Part shown: positions 1 through 7,642 of the stretch, in pieces
Position numbering within the stretch: position 1 is the first letter of the stretch
Layout: every line of letters begins with the position of its first letter
Program-made: the position numbers and the translations under genes
Assembly (NCBI GenBank): GCA_011369465.1
Contig: DRQG01000142.1
Span: 1 to 64,000 of the forward strand
Direction of reading: 5' to 3'
From: Caldithrix abyssi
GTDB taxonomy: Bacteria > Calditrichota > Calditrichia > Calditrichales > Calditrichaceae
Length of the DNA: 64,000 nt
The notes under the pieces: generated by a model
Seen by the model: the letters and a program-made list of their open reading frames with translations, nothing else
Databases searched by the model: none
What the model was told of the DNA's origin: nothing

Positions 1-309
1 ATTAATGTTGTAAATTATGATTATGGTTTCTTTTATATTTTAAGTAAAAATAGTTCCTTTTCAGATTATATTTATAATTCAAGCGCCGGAATGTATTTAA
101 TGTTTTTGATAGATAAGAGTGAGAGATTTAATGATATTAAAGAAATTAATAAAAAATTAATAACAGATATAATGCAAAAATCTAAAATTATTATTTACGA
201 AAATGATGGAATAGGTGGAACAATTGGGCTATTATTTAAGAATGAAAAATACTTGGAAAGAATTGAAAAAAAGTATATTGAATATATAAAAAACAGTAAT
301 ATTTTATAG
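1..309 (+). CDS. Hypothetical protein, 5'-truncated by the window edge
   Basis: The reading frame is open from base 1 to a TAG at 307-309, so the gene enters from the left; about 102 residues are visible. An ATG at 91 is internal and has no ribosome site. I do not recognise the family. The visible part is rich in Ile, Lys, Asn and Tyr and clearly AT-richer than the genes after 9 kb. It shares this with the small gene at 5540-5998, which lies beside an Rhs toxin remnant. Small AT-rich orphans next to Rhs-type toxin genes are often immunity proteins, but nothing in the sequence proves it here. Could equally be any small accessory protein. Confidence 0.5.
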   Translation: MNVVNYDYGFFYILSKNSSFSDYIYNSSAGMYLMFLIDKSERFNDIKEINKKLITDIMQKSKIIIYENDGIGGTIGLLFKNEKYLERIEKKYIEYIKNSNIL

Positions 310-582
310 AACTAATTTAAATATTAAGGAAAAATCTTTGTGTTCTGAGTTGATTTTTCAACCTAAGTGTTACCGTAAAACAAAACGGCTATGTATTAAC
401 CATAGATAATTTACTATCCGTTTGTCTGCCCGTCTGCCACCTGAGGCGCAGCGCCAATGCTTGTGGGAGTGGGCTTCAAATCAAAATGAAACGAATATAC
501 CGATTTATCGGGACCCGGCAGTTTGCCAGCCCGTATATGTATGGGTAAATTATACCGCCGTTTATTAAAAGGAAACAAACGC

Positions 583-2808
583 ATGGTAAAACTTATCTGT
601 ATCGTTTTATTCCCTTTTATAACTTTTGCCGGATTGCATTGGAAAAACTTCGATTTTTCCGATATGCGCAACGGGCTTCCCCCGCAAACGGATCTGCGCA
701 AAGTATCCCGCTCTTCGGCGAGCGAAGCCCTCAATGTTTCGCTGATCGGGCAGATACCTTACGGCCAAACCTTTGCGATAAACAGCCGCGATTCCCTGTT
801 GTATTACAGCAAAGACCGCTTTCTAATTATCGCCGATTACAGCGATCCCCGCCAACCCGTCATCCTGAGCCGCACCTATCTTTCATTTTACAATATCGGC
901 CGGATCATTTTTAAAAACAATCTGCTGCTCATTCTCGGGCAGGATGTGGACGCCCTTTTGCTGGTGGATGTTTCCGACGTCCGGCATCCCGTAAAACTGG
1001 ATTACATCTATCAAACGAGCGATGCGGCGCTTTACGGCAACTATGTGTACGGGGCAAGCCGTAATAATAAAACCTATATTCTGGATATATCCGATTCTAC
1101 CGATATAAAAGAAGTGTCTTTCTTCAATGCCGAGGAAACCGGCTATTTTGTTTATATTCAGGATCACTATCTTTACAGGGATAACGGCTACAATCTGGAA
1201 ATATTCGATATATCCAATCCTTTGCAGCCGCTTAAACAAAGCGGTTTGTTTACCGAGTACAATCACGTGAGAGACGCCGTTTACGAAAACGGTCTTCTTT
1301 ATTGCGCTGTAGAAAAAGAAGGCTTGTGGATTATAGACGTACAGGATAAAAATAATCCGGTAGTGCTGGACCGCGTTCAATTGGGGGATACTTTTATGCG
1401 TTTTGCGCGCCGCCTGGCCAAAAAAGAGAACCGTGTGTATATAGCCAACGGCAGCGGCGGCCTTGCTGTAGTGGATGTTACCAATCCCGAAGATGCAAAA
1501 CCGTTAAACGGTATTACCGAGCTGGAACATGTTGAAGATGTACATATAAAAGGGGACAGACTGTTTTTTTCCGATAAGGTGGAAGGCGTTTACGCCGCGA
1601 ATATCGTCAACCGGGATACGCTCGAATTTTTATACAACGATAAAACCTTCGCCTACATCTCCGATGTAGCCGTTAACGATTCCATCGCTTTTTTAGTTGA
1701 CTGGAAATACGGGCTGCGTATTGTCGATATTTCCAATCCCGCTTTTCCGTTGGAAATCAACCGGCTGCCCTCGCCCGGGGAACAACATGCCTTGTATTTA
1801 ACCGGCGACTCGCTATATGTATCCAGCGACCGGGACGGCTTATGGTTGTATGACGTCTCAGACCCCATGCACATCAAAAAAAGGCATGTGCTGGATAAAT
1901 ATATTGCCATGTATGCCCGGGTTTCCGGGAATTACCTTTATTTATGCACCCGGGGGCTGGGCGTGCGGATTTACGATATACGAAGCTGGAGAGAGGTCGG
2001 TTCTTTTATTACGGATAGCAGTGTAAAAACCGTTAACGAAGTGATTATCCGCGAACCCTATGCCTATGCCACCACGCACGGCTACTATGTGCGAATTTAC
2101 GATATCAGCCATAAAGACCAGCCGCAGTTTGTAAACAAATTTACCACCCGCGGTGCCAGCTATCTGAGAGATGTGGCTCTGGACGGCGATCTGGCCTACA
2201 CCGTAGCCAACTTGTACGGTATGGAGGTCTTTAACATTGCCGATCCCTACAACGTGTATAAGGTGTCGGAAGCGGATCACATGAGGGAATTTTCAGCAAT
2301 AATCATTCAGGATCATTACGCTTATCTTTTAAAGGAACTGGCCGGCCTGGGTATATACGATATCAGCGATACGAGCGCCTATCCTTATGTGGGCGAGTAT
2401 GAAACCGTATTTACCTCGTATGATTTTCGGGTTAAAAAGGATACGGTTTATCTGGCCGACGGCTATGACGGTTTGTACATCCTTTGGCACGACAGGACAA
2501 CGGCTGTTGATGATTGGCCGGGTGAAACAGCGCATACTTTTATTCTTGAGCAGAATTATCCCAATCCCTTTAATCTTTCCACGCAAATTACTTACGAGCT
2601 GCCGCAAGGCGGTTGGGTGGAACTTAAGGTGTATGATATCAACGGGCGATCGGTTGCCACTTTACTAAACGCGAAGCAGCCGGCCGGGCACTATACCGTG
2701 CCCTGGCAGGCGGATAATTTGGCTTCCGGCGTGTATTTTTATCGTCTCGTCCTGACTGCCGGCACAAAAAGAACAGTACGGAATAAGAAATGCATTCTTC
2801 TGAAATAG
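583..2808 (+). CDS. Secreted LVIVD-repeat beta-propeller protein with C-terminal sorting domain
   Basis: A 741-residue protein. The frame is open from 523, but I start at ATG 583, where AAAGGA lies about 8 nt upstream and the product begins with a hydrophobic signal peptide (MVKLICIVLFPFITFAGLHW). The body is about fifteen repeats of ~40 residues carrying motifs such as LLVDVSD, TYILDISD, LEIFDISN, LWIIDVQD, LAVVDVTN and LRIVDISN, which is the LVIVD repeat pattern predicted to form beta-propellers. The last ~75 residues hold the ENYPNPFN-like motif QNYPNPFN, then LKVYDINGR and GVYFYRL, the secretion/sorting (Por/T9SS-like or FlgD Ig-like) domain common in this bacterial group. Probably exported to the cell surface or medium; substrate or ligand unknown. 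No partner gene adjoins it. Confidence 0.88.
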   Translation: MVKLICIVLFPFITFAGLHWKNFDFSDMRNGLPPQTDLRKVSRSSASEALNVSLIGQIPYGQTFAINSRDSLLYYSKDRFLIIADYSDPRQPVILSRTYLSFYNIGRIIFKNNLLLILGQDVDALLLVDVSDVRHPVKLDYIYQTSDAALYGNYVYGASRNNKTYILDISDSTDIKEVSFFNAEETGYFVYIQDHYLYRDNGYNLEIFDISNPLQPLKQSGLFTEYNHVRDAVYENGLLYCAVEKEGLWIIDVQDKNNPVVLDRVQLGDTFMRFARRLAKKENRVYIANGSGGLAVVDVTNPEDAKPLNGITELEHVEDVHIKGDRLFFSDKVEGVYAANIVNRDTLEFLYNDKTFAYISDVAVNDSIAFLVDWKYGLRIVDISNPAFPLEINRLPSPGEQHALYLTGDSLYVSSDRDGLWLYDVSDPMHIKKRHVLDKYIAMYARVSGNYLYLCTRGLGVRIYDIRSWREVGSFITDSSVKTVNEVIIREPYAYATTHGYYVRIYDISHKDQPQFVNKFTTRGASYLRDVALDGDLAYTVANLYGMEVFNIADPYNVYKVSEADHMREFSAIIIQDHYAYLLKELAGLGIYDISDTSAYPYVGEYETVFTSYDFRVKKDTVYLADGYDGLYILWHDRTTAVDDWPGETAHTFILEQNYPNPFNLSTQITYELPQGGWVELKVYDINGRSVATLLNAKQPAGHYTVPWQADNLASGVYFYRLVLTAGTKRTVRNKKCILLK

Positions 2809-2952
2809 ACGCTGTTAAATTACCAAATTCCTACAGAGAACCGTTCCAAAGAGTTGCTCTGCATCTGTCGCAATAATTATATTTTGTTATGATGCCGTCC
2901 AGGATATATCCGCGTATCATAGTTTACATCCTAAAATATGTATAAAGTAAAA

Positions 2953-3068
2953 GAACCGAATAAATGTTCGCGCGGGTTAAATCATTTTCCAACCCATATC
3001 TGCTATAGTGCAGAAAAATAAGTCCCGCAGGGACGGAATGCCCTTAGCTCAACAAATTCATTTGTGGG
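2953..3068. repeat. Long dispersed repeat, copy A
   Basis: About 115 bp, running from AATAAATGTT through CGGGTTAAATCATTTTCC, CCATATCTGCTA and the palindrome GTCCCGCAGGGAC to CAACAAATTCAT. It closely matches 6102-6217 in the same orientation, at roughly 85% identity by eye. The two copies enclose the lipoprotein, Rhs remnant and putative immunity gene. Noncoding. Confidence 0.8.
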
Positions 3069-3432
3069 AAACAAATTCCGGCACCAAAATATACCCGTCC
3101 CGAACGGGACGGGATGAACATAGACCGCGAAATGCATTTGTGTGAACGGATTAATAATTGTCCCTTCGGGACAACATTTTTGATGGCGGGTAATTCATTT
3201 TTCCATATTTGAAAATATGGGCTATGAGCATCCCATCGCTACGCGATGTCCGGTAACGCGATCTGTCAATGCCGTCCCGGAAGGACGATATGCCCTTAAC
3301 TCACAAATTCAATTGTAAAAGCGCGAGCAGCCCGAGAATAGGGACAGTTCCGCCCGGTGGGACAAAATGAATGGGAGGCGCCTTCCACCCATTCATGAAT
3401 GGACTTGGTGCAAAAATCCCTGCTGGGATTTT
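3022..3432. repeat. Array of small perfect palindromes (REP-like)
   Basis: The 2809-3584 gap holds no gene. It has eight short hairpins: GTCCCGCAGGGAC at 3022-3034; a 9-bp stem CCCGTCCCG/CGGGACGGG at 3094-3113; TTGTCCC/GGGACAA at 3158-3174; CCATATTT/AAATATGG at 3203-3220; CATCGC/GCGATG at 3234-3248; GTCC/GGAC at 3274-3286; ATGAATGGG/CCCATTCAT at 3367-3396; AAAATCCC/GGGATTTT at 3413-3432. Several share a GTCCC...GGGAC core, as in REP sequences mobilised by IS200-like TnpA-REP proteins in other bacteria. No such transposase is in the window. Confidence 0.8.
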
Positions 3433-3584
3433 AAAACTCCGAATATAAAGTTAGAAGTCCAATTCCATCGGAGGCAAAACAAAATAATTCCAAACATAGA
3501 AAAGAATTTAATAAATTTGTAATGCGTCATCAGTCTGAATGGCAGCGCTTAATGAATGAAAAGTCTAAAACCGTGCAGCAGGCT

Positions 3585-4610
3585 ATGAAATCCTATATAT
3601 TTATACTAATCGGTCTGATGTTTGTGGGAAGCGTCGGTGTCGGATGTCAGGAGTGCAGTCAATTACCTGAAAATTTTAGTTTTTCCGACAAACTGCTCTA
3701 TGTAGAAGATATTGACGGAAAAAACGGGTTGTCTAATTATAATTTTGGGGACATTGTATGTTTTGATCCCGTAAATAAGATAAAATACTATCTAACCTGT
3801 GACAGATACTATAACCGGTTCCCGTCCATTTCATCAGATCGAAAATATATCGTTTTCGAATCTAAGCGGGGGGATTATAGTTCTATAAATGATCTGTCAA
3901 CACCAAGCAAATTGTATGTTTTAGCCCTACCCTCACTAAAAATACGACCCTTGTCCCACTTTATCACAATTCCTAAGGATTTGTACGATATAAACCTAAG
4001 TACGCCCGAACTAAGTCATACAAAAAACAAGCTGGTCTTTTTAGGGGATTGCGTATTTGATTGTGACTTCCCCACTTTAAACGCTTATATCTATGATCCG
4101 GAAAAAAAAGATTACTTTTTAGCGGAAGATTCACTGATGGATGTACTTGAATTAGACTGGTCAGAGGATGACGCGTATATTTTTTACAGCTTTTTTTACA
4201 AAAGTCGTAAAACCGACCAATTTGGTCAGGCAATTTCCATACTAAATATTAAATCGGGTAAAAATGTTGTAATTTACGACCATAAATGGTTTTTTGAGCC
4301 GGGATATATTGTCAATAACAGTTTGCTTTATGCGAGATCAAGGATAAACATGGAAACCGATAAAAGTGAATCGCAGGTTTTTCTGTATGATATCGCTAAA
4401 AAAAATCATAAGAAGCTGGCAGAGCTTCCAGAGTTATATATTTATAAAATAGTGTATGGTCGAACAAGGGATGAATGCTATTTTATTGCCGGTAATTATA
4501 TTGATAACAAAGAATTTGTGGATATTTACCATTATTCTCTTAAGAAACAGAAACTTATTAAACTTACGGATGATGGATATCAAAAAGATGATTTGATTTA
4601 TATAAAGTAA
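3585..4610 (+). CDS. Putative exported TolB/WD40-like beta-propeller protein
   Basis: The frame is open from an ATG at 3522. I prefer ATG 3585 because the product then opens with a hydrophobic export segment (MKSYIFILIGLMFVGSVGVGC); ATGs at 3522 and 3552 are alternatives and none has a strong ribosome site. A Cys follows the hydrophobic stretch, but Gly at -3 makes the lipobox imperfect, so lipoprotein status is uncertain. The mature part has TolB-propeller style repeats: SSDRKYIVFESKRG, LSHTKNKLVFLGDC and LDWSEDDAYIFYS each give a 'where/how it is' blade motif. About 341 residues. It lies immediately upstream of the Rhs remnant and inside the repeat-bounded segment. Function not known; it may be a carried passenger rather than part of the toxin locus. 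Confidence 0.6.
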   Translation: MKSYIFILIGLMFVGSVGVGCQECSQLPENFSFSDKLLYVEDIDGKNGLSNYNFGDIVCFDPVNKIKYYLTCDRYYNRFPSISSDRKYIVFESKRGDYSSINDLSTPSKLYVLALPSLKIRPLSHFITIPKDLYDINLSTPELSHTKNKLVFLGDCVFDCDFPTLNAYIYDPEKKDYFLAEDSLMDVLELDWSEDDAYIFYSFFYKSRKTDQFGQAISILNIKSGKNVVIYDHKWFFEPGYIVNNSLLYARSRINMETDKSESQVFLYDIAKKNHKKLAELPELYIYKIVYGRTRDECYFIAGNYIDNKEFVDIYHYSLKKQKLIKLTDDGYQKDDLIYIK

Positions 4611-4785
4611 ACGGTATTTCTTTTTATGGGTTTGCTGAGGATTTCATCAAGCGGGCAAGCTCAAATTTTATATCGGGACAGATGCCCGGCATGTGCTACA
4701 ACAGCGGCAACCCGGACCACCGCTTGAAGTTTTCCGGGAAGGAACTGGACGAGGAATACGGGTTATATAAATACCATGGAGTATA

Positions 4786-4806
4786 TCCCGATGATTTTTA
4801 TCGGGA
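4786..4806. repeat. Small hairpin inserted in the Rhs core
   Basis: TCCCGAT and ATCGGGA form a 7-bp stem around a 7-nt loop. It sits where the conserved core would read straight from LYKYHG to DYHPGIGRW. The extra bases both lengthen the core and change the frame, so this looks like an inserted micro-palindrome. Confidence 0.6.
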
Positions 4807-4966
4807 GCTGGCGGGATTATCACCCGGGAATTGGACGGTGGATGAGCGTGGATCCGCTGGCAAGTAAATATACATCATATTCACCATATAATTACACACT
4901 AAATAATCCTATCAATGCAGTTGATCCCGATGGTAGAGGTGTTATTAAGTTTTTTGTAAGGAACGT

Positions 4967-4973
4967 AAAAAAG
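4967..4973 (+). other. A-AAA-AAG slippery heptamer at the second Rhs frame break
   Basis: In the frame that encodes the core, codons read GTA AAA AAG, which places the heptamer A_AAA_AAG in the exact phase used for -1 frameshifting in dnaX and IS3-type transposases. A -1 slip here joins the core to the toxin frame. Only a weak stem (GTAC/GTAC) follows within 30 nt. It may be a chance homopolymer deletion site instead. Confidence 0.4.
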
Positions 4974-5539
4974 TTTGCATTAAAGCAAATAGAAGTACGG
5001 CAGTACGTTTTTATGCTAATAAAAAGTACGTATTAGTAAAAGGACGCGGTTCTTCAAAAGCCGCTATGAAATTAGCAAAAGACGCTAGGAAAGGTAAAAA
5101 AATAGTAAGGAATGATGGGCATAAATTAAAGAACGGTAAAACAGGAATGCCCCATTATCAGACGGCATCTGGTGACGGATCGCATGTGTTTTATAAAGTA
5201 TTATCTGTACTGGCGGGTATAAATCTTGGCGAACTCATCGGAGAATTAAATCCACTTCATGGTGGCACTGGCTTAGGATATGGGCAAGGTTTCGGTAATG
5301 AAGGAGAAGATATAGATCAAGATGGTATCCCTGATATTGATGACGTCATTGATAATAGAATCGATCCAGAAACAGGTGATATCATAGATCCTGAATCAGG
5401 TGAAGTAGTTGGAAATGTCAATGATGATCAAAATCAAGATGACCAAAGTCAGAATAATACTGAAAATCAGCAAGACGAAAAAAATGAACTATAACAATAG
5501 CTTTGATAATAGCAAATAATAAATATGATAGGCTGAAAA

Positions 5540-5998
5540 ATGGAAAATAAATTTATTTTCAAGAATTATAACGATTCTGCAAAAAATAATATTCAGAAAT
5601 TATTAGAATATTTACTACCAATGAAAAATAATATATATCAGAAGTATGATCGGTTTACTGAAGAGCCTTTTGTCTTTACTAATAAAAAAGATTTATTTGA
5701 AAAGATTGAAAAAGATATAAAATATCAGGAATATATTGCAGAAGAAATTATTAAATTTTCGATTGATAACAGTGTTAAAACTCGTTTAAAGAGTTTTTAT
5801 TGGGAATGTGTAGTCGAAGATCTTGAAACATCAAATTTCCTGAGTATATATCTTTATGTTGAACCGAAAAATAAAAAGTATGGTAATATTATTTTTCCAA
5901 TTGAAATAATATTGACCGATAAAAATGAATTTAAATATTGGGAGATATGCCATATTGATGTAGCGCTTCAAGCGACAAAAGAACTTATACTCAGGTAA
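5540..5998 (+). CDS. Hypothetical protein, candidate immunity protein of the Rhs locus
   Basis: A 152-residue soluble protein with no signal peptide and no membrane segment, starting MENKFIFKNY and ending ALQATKELILR. It is AT-rich and Lys/Ile/Asn/Tyr-rich, like the truncated gene at the left edge and unlike the rest of the window. It follows the Rhs toxin remnant by 45 nt on the same strand, which is the usual place for a cognate immunity gene. I do not recognise a family. The ribosome site is poor (AGGCTGAAAA before ATG 5540). A terminator follows at 6025. The immunity role is inferred from position only. Confidence 0.6.
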   Translation: MENKFIFKNYNDSAKNNIQKLLEYLLPMKNNIYQKYDRFTEEPFVFTNKKDLFEKIEKDIKYQEYIAEEIIKFSIDNSVKTRLKSFYWECVVEDLETSNFLSIYLYVEPKNKKYGNIIFPIEIILTDKNEFKYWEICHIDVALQATKELILR

Positions 5999-6024
5999 AC
6001 TGTATATTCGAAACTTATTGCATT

Positions 6025-6052
6025 TGCCCCTGATTTTCTGGGGCATTTTTAG
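6025..6052 (+). terminator. Rho-independent terminator after the putative immunity gene
   Basis: TGCCCC at 6025-6030 pairs with GGGGCA at 6040-6045 across a 9-nt loop, followed by TTTTT and, after AG, another T run. It lies 27 nt after the stop codon of the preceding gene. Confidence 0.7.
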
Positions 6053-6101
6053 TTTTTGTCAAACGGAAAAGATTGTGTCCATAATTTTGTGTAAAAACAA
6101 A

Positions 6102-6217
6102 GAAACCAATAAATGTTTACTCGGGTTAAATCATTTTCCAACCCATATCTGCTAAAGTGCAATAAAATAAGTCCCGCAGGGACGATATACCCATAGCCCA
6201 ACAAATTCATCTGTGGA
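6102..6217. repeat. Long dispersed repeat, copy B
   Basis: Matches copy A at 2953-3068 in the same orientation, including CGGGTTAAATCATTTTCC, CCATATCTGCTA, GTCCCGCAGGGAC and CAACAAATTCAT. The copies are about 3.15 kb apart and border the Rhs-containing segment. It ends just before the stop codon of the minus-strand PAP2 gene. Confidence 0.8.
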
Positions 6218-6229
6218 AAGGTGAGCTGC

Positions 6230-7018
6230 TCAGAAACGAATGGTTAACTGAATCTGCGGAACCTGCTGTTCGGGTGAAACGGAGGCGCCTACGGTTGTAT
6301 TGCCGTTGTAATTAACGACAAACCGTCCGACCGCATAACCTACCAGTGCGCCGGCCACCACGTCGGAAAACCAGTGCTTGTTATGATAAATACGCGCTCC
6401 GGCGGTCAGAGTGGCGGCACCGTACCAGAAGATCTGCCAGAAGATATTGTCGATTTCCCCGGCCATGACCGTGGAAAAGGCAAAGGCCGTGGAGGTGTGT
6501 CCGGAAAAAAACGAACGCCGGTCGTCGCTGAAAGAAAAGGGCGAAAAGTGATAAGGGCCTAAATCCGTATAAGGCCGCGCCCGGCCGAACAGCTCTTTGG
6601 TAACGATGGTCAGGATGCCGGTGTAGAGCAAAGCCTGGGCCGTGTGCAGACCCATATCTTTTATTTTTTGATTACCGCTAAAGAATCCCGCCAGATAGAG
6701 CGCCCCGCTGCCGGCTACGGTGTAAACGCTGCCGTAGTATTTGTCGATACCAAACAGTTTATCGGCGGCGGGGGATTGTTGCATTTGTGAAAAATCAGCG
6801 ATGCTCCGGTCGGCCAAAAAAGAAAGAGCAACAACGCTTCCGCCAATAAGATAGGCCATTTGGGTATCTTTGGAAGGATGGATCATAGCATCCCACAGAC
6901 CGATGCCCACATCGCCGGTGGCAATCATATCCTGACGGATTTCTTCCCAGCTCTGAGCGAAACCAATGCGAGACAGAAAAGAAAAGATAATAATCGTGTA
7001 TATAAATTGTTTTTTCAT
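6230..7018 (-). CDS. PAP2 superfamily membrane phosphatase
   Basis: A 262-residue protein read from ATG at 7018 (MKKQFIYTIIIFSFLSRIGFAQ, a cleavable signal peptide). The frame stays open to 7267, but that extension is made of low-complexity repeat DNA and is rejected. Several hydrophobic segments are present. The three PAP2 motifs are visible: KELFGRARP near residue 150, SFFSGHTS near 180 with the catalytic His, and ARIYHNKHWFSDVVAG near 220 with the second His and Asp. Such enzymes dephosphorylate lipid phosphates, for example undecaprenyl pyrophosphate or phosphatidate, at the outer face of the membrane or, with a signal peptide, in the periplasm. The substrate cannot be told from sequence. 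No clear ribosome site. Confidence 0.85.
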   Translation of the reverse strand: MKKQFIYTIIIFSFLSRIGFAQSWEEIRQDMIATGDVGIGLWDAMIHPSKDTQMAYLIGGSVVALSFLADRSIADFSQMQQSPAADKLFGIDKYYGSVYTVAGSGALYLAGFFSGNQKIKDMGLHTAQALLYTGILTIVTKELFGRARPYTDLGPYHFSPFSFSDDRRSFFSGHTSTAFAFSTVMAGEIDNIFWQIFWYGAATLTAGARIYHNKHWFSDVVAGALVGYAVGRFVVNYNGNTTVGASVSPEQQVPQIQLTIRF

Positions 7019-7642
7019 AGCATCAAAATGGTCTGGTTTTTTACCACAATTCCTTACACCGCTACTCCAACACCCCATCAATTCATCAATCCATTCATTC
7101 ACTCGTTCAACCCGGTTTATCGTATCTAAATTTAGCTGAATATATACATCATCCGGTAAAAGAGCAAAAATCTCGGGTTTAATTTTTTTGTTTGCGTATG
7201 GATTGAGTAAACCGTGATGTACGTTGCAAACGGGCAAAAAACTTACACCGTATCCCTCACTTTTCACAGATTGTTGCAGTTCCTTTTAGGCCACCGAAGT
7301 ACACCGAAAATCAGGGATTAAAGCGCTTGAGATTTTAATATTTTGATATTTTTTGATTTCACCGTTCAAATACACAAGTATTTGTCGTTTCACAATGATT
7401 CTTGCAACAGCCTGTTCAAAAGAGAGTGGCGTAATCTGTCGGTTTCCTGAACGAATTCTTTTCCGGGCGCCAACCGGACGGAGAAAACCGATGCCAACGG
7501 TGAGTCGGCAACTATTGGTCATTTTTCACCGAATAAATAACGATTGATCCATTATTACATCCATTCATCAATTCATTCATTCATCCATCCATCCATCCAT
7601 TCATTAATCCCTTAGTGTTCTATTCGCGATATAAATATCGCG
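7019..7642. repeat. Gene-free gap with degenerate CATT/ATCC-type repeats
   Basis: No gene is supported in these ~620 bases. Two patches are low-complexity: 7060-7112 (ACTCCAACACCCCATCAATT, then ATTCATCAATCCATTCATTC) and 7555-7612, where CATT and CATCC units alternate. They belong to the same loose family as sequences near 44.35, 44.8, 47.4 and 61.6 kb. The stretch between them shows nothing recognisable; a 78-codon minus-strand frame at 7286-7522 has no family features. Confidence 0.6.

Larger units (their letters stand above)
4613..5494 (+). pseudogene. Rhs repeat-associated core plus C-terminal toxin remnant, two frame breaks
   Basis: Three in-frame pieces read as one Rhs C-terminus. Piece 1 (open from about 4613 to 4867) has FSGKELDEEYGLYKYHG; piece 2 (to 5036) has GIGRWMSVDPLASKY, then SPYNYTLNNPINAVDPDG; together these are the RHS core ending in the DPDG junction after which toxins begin. 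Piece 3, back in the first frame, runs through KGRGSSKAAMKLAKDARKG and KNGKTGMPHYQTASGDGSHV to an acidic tail with DQDGIPDIDD, a calcium-type repeat, ending at TAA 5492-5494. Break 1 lies at a 7-bp hairpin (4786-4806), break 2 at an AAAAAAG run (4967-4973). No start codon or upstream Rhs repeats exist here, so it is a displaced tip or relic. The toxin activity is not identified. Confidence 0.8.

Noticed and set aside
7021-7267. N-terminal extension of the PAP2 gene
   Set aside because: Made of low-complexity repeat DNA; a signal peptide begins at the ATG at 7018.
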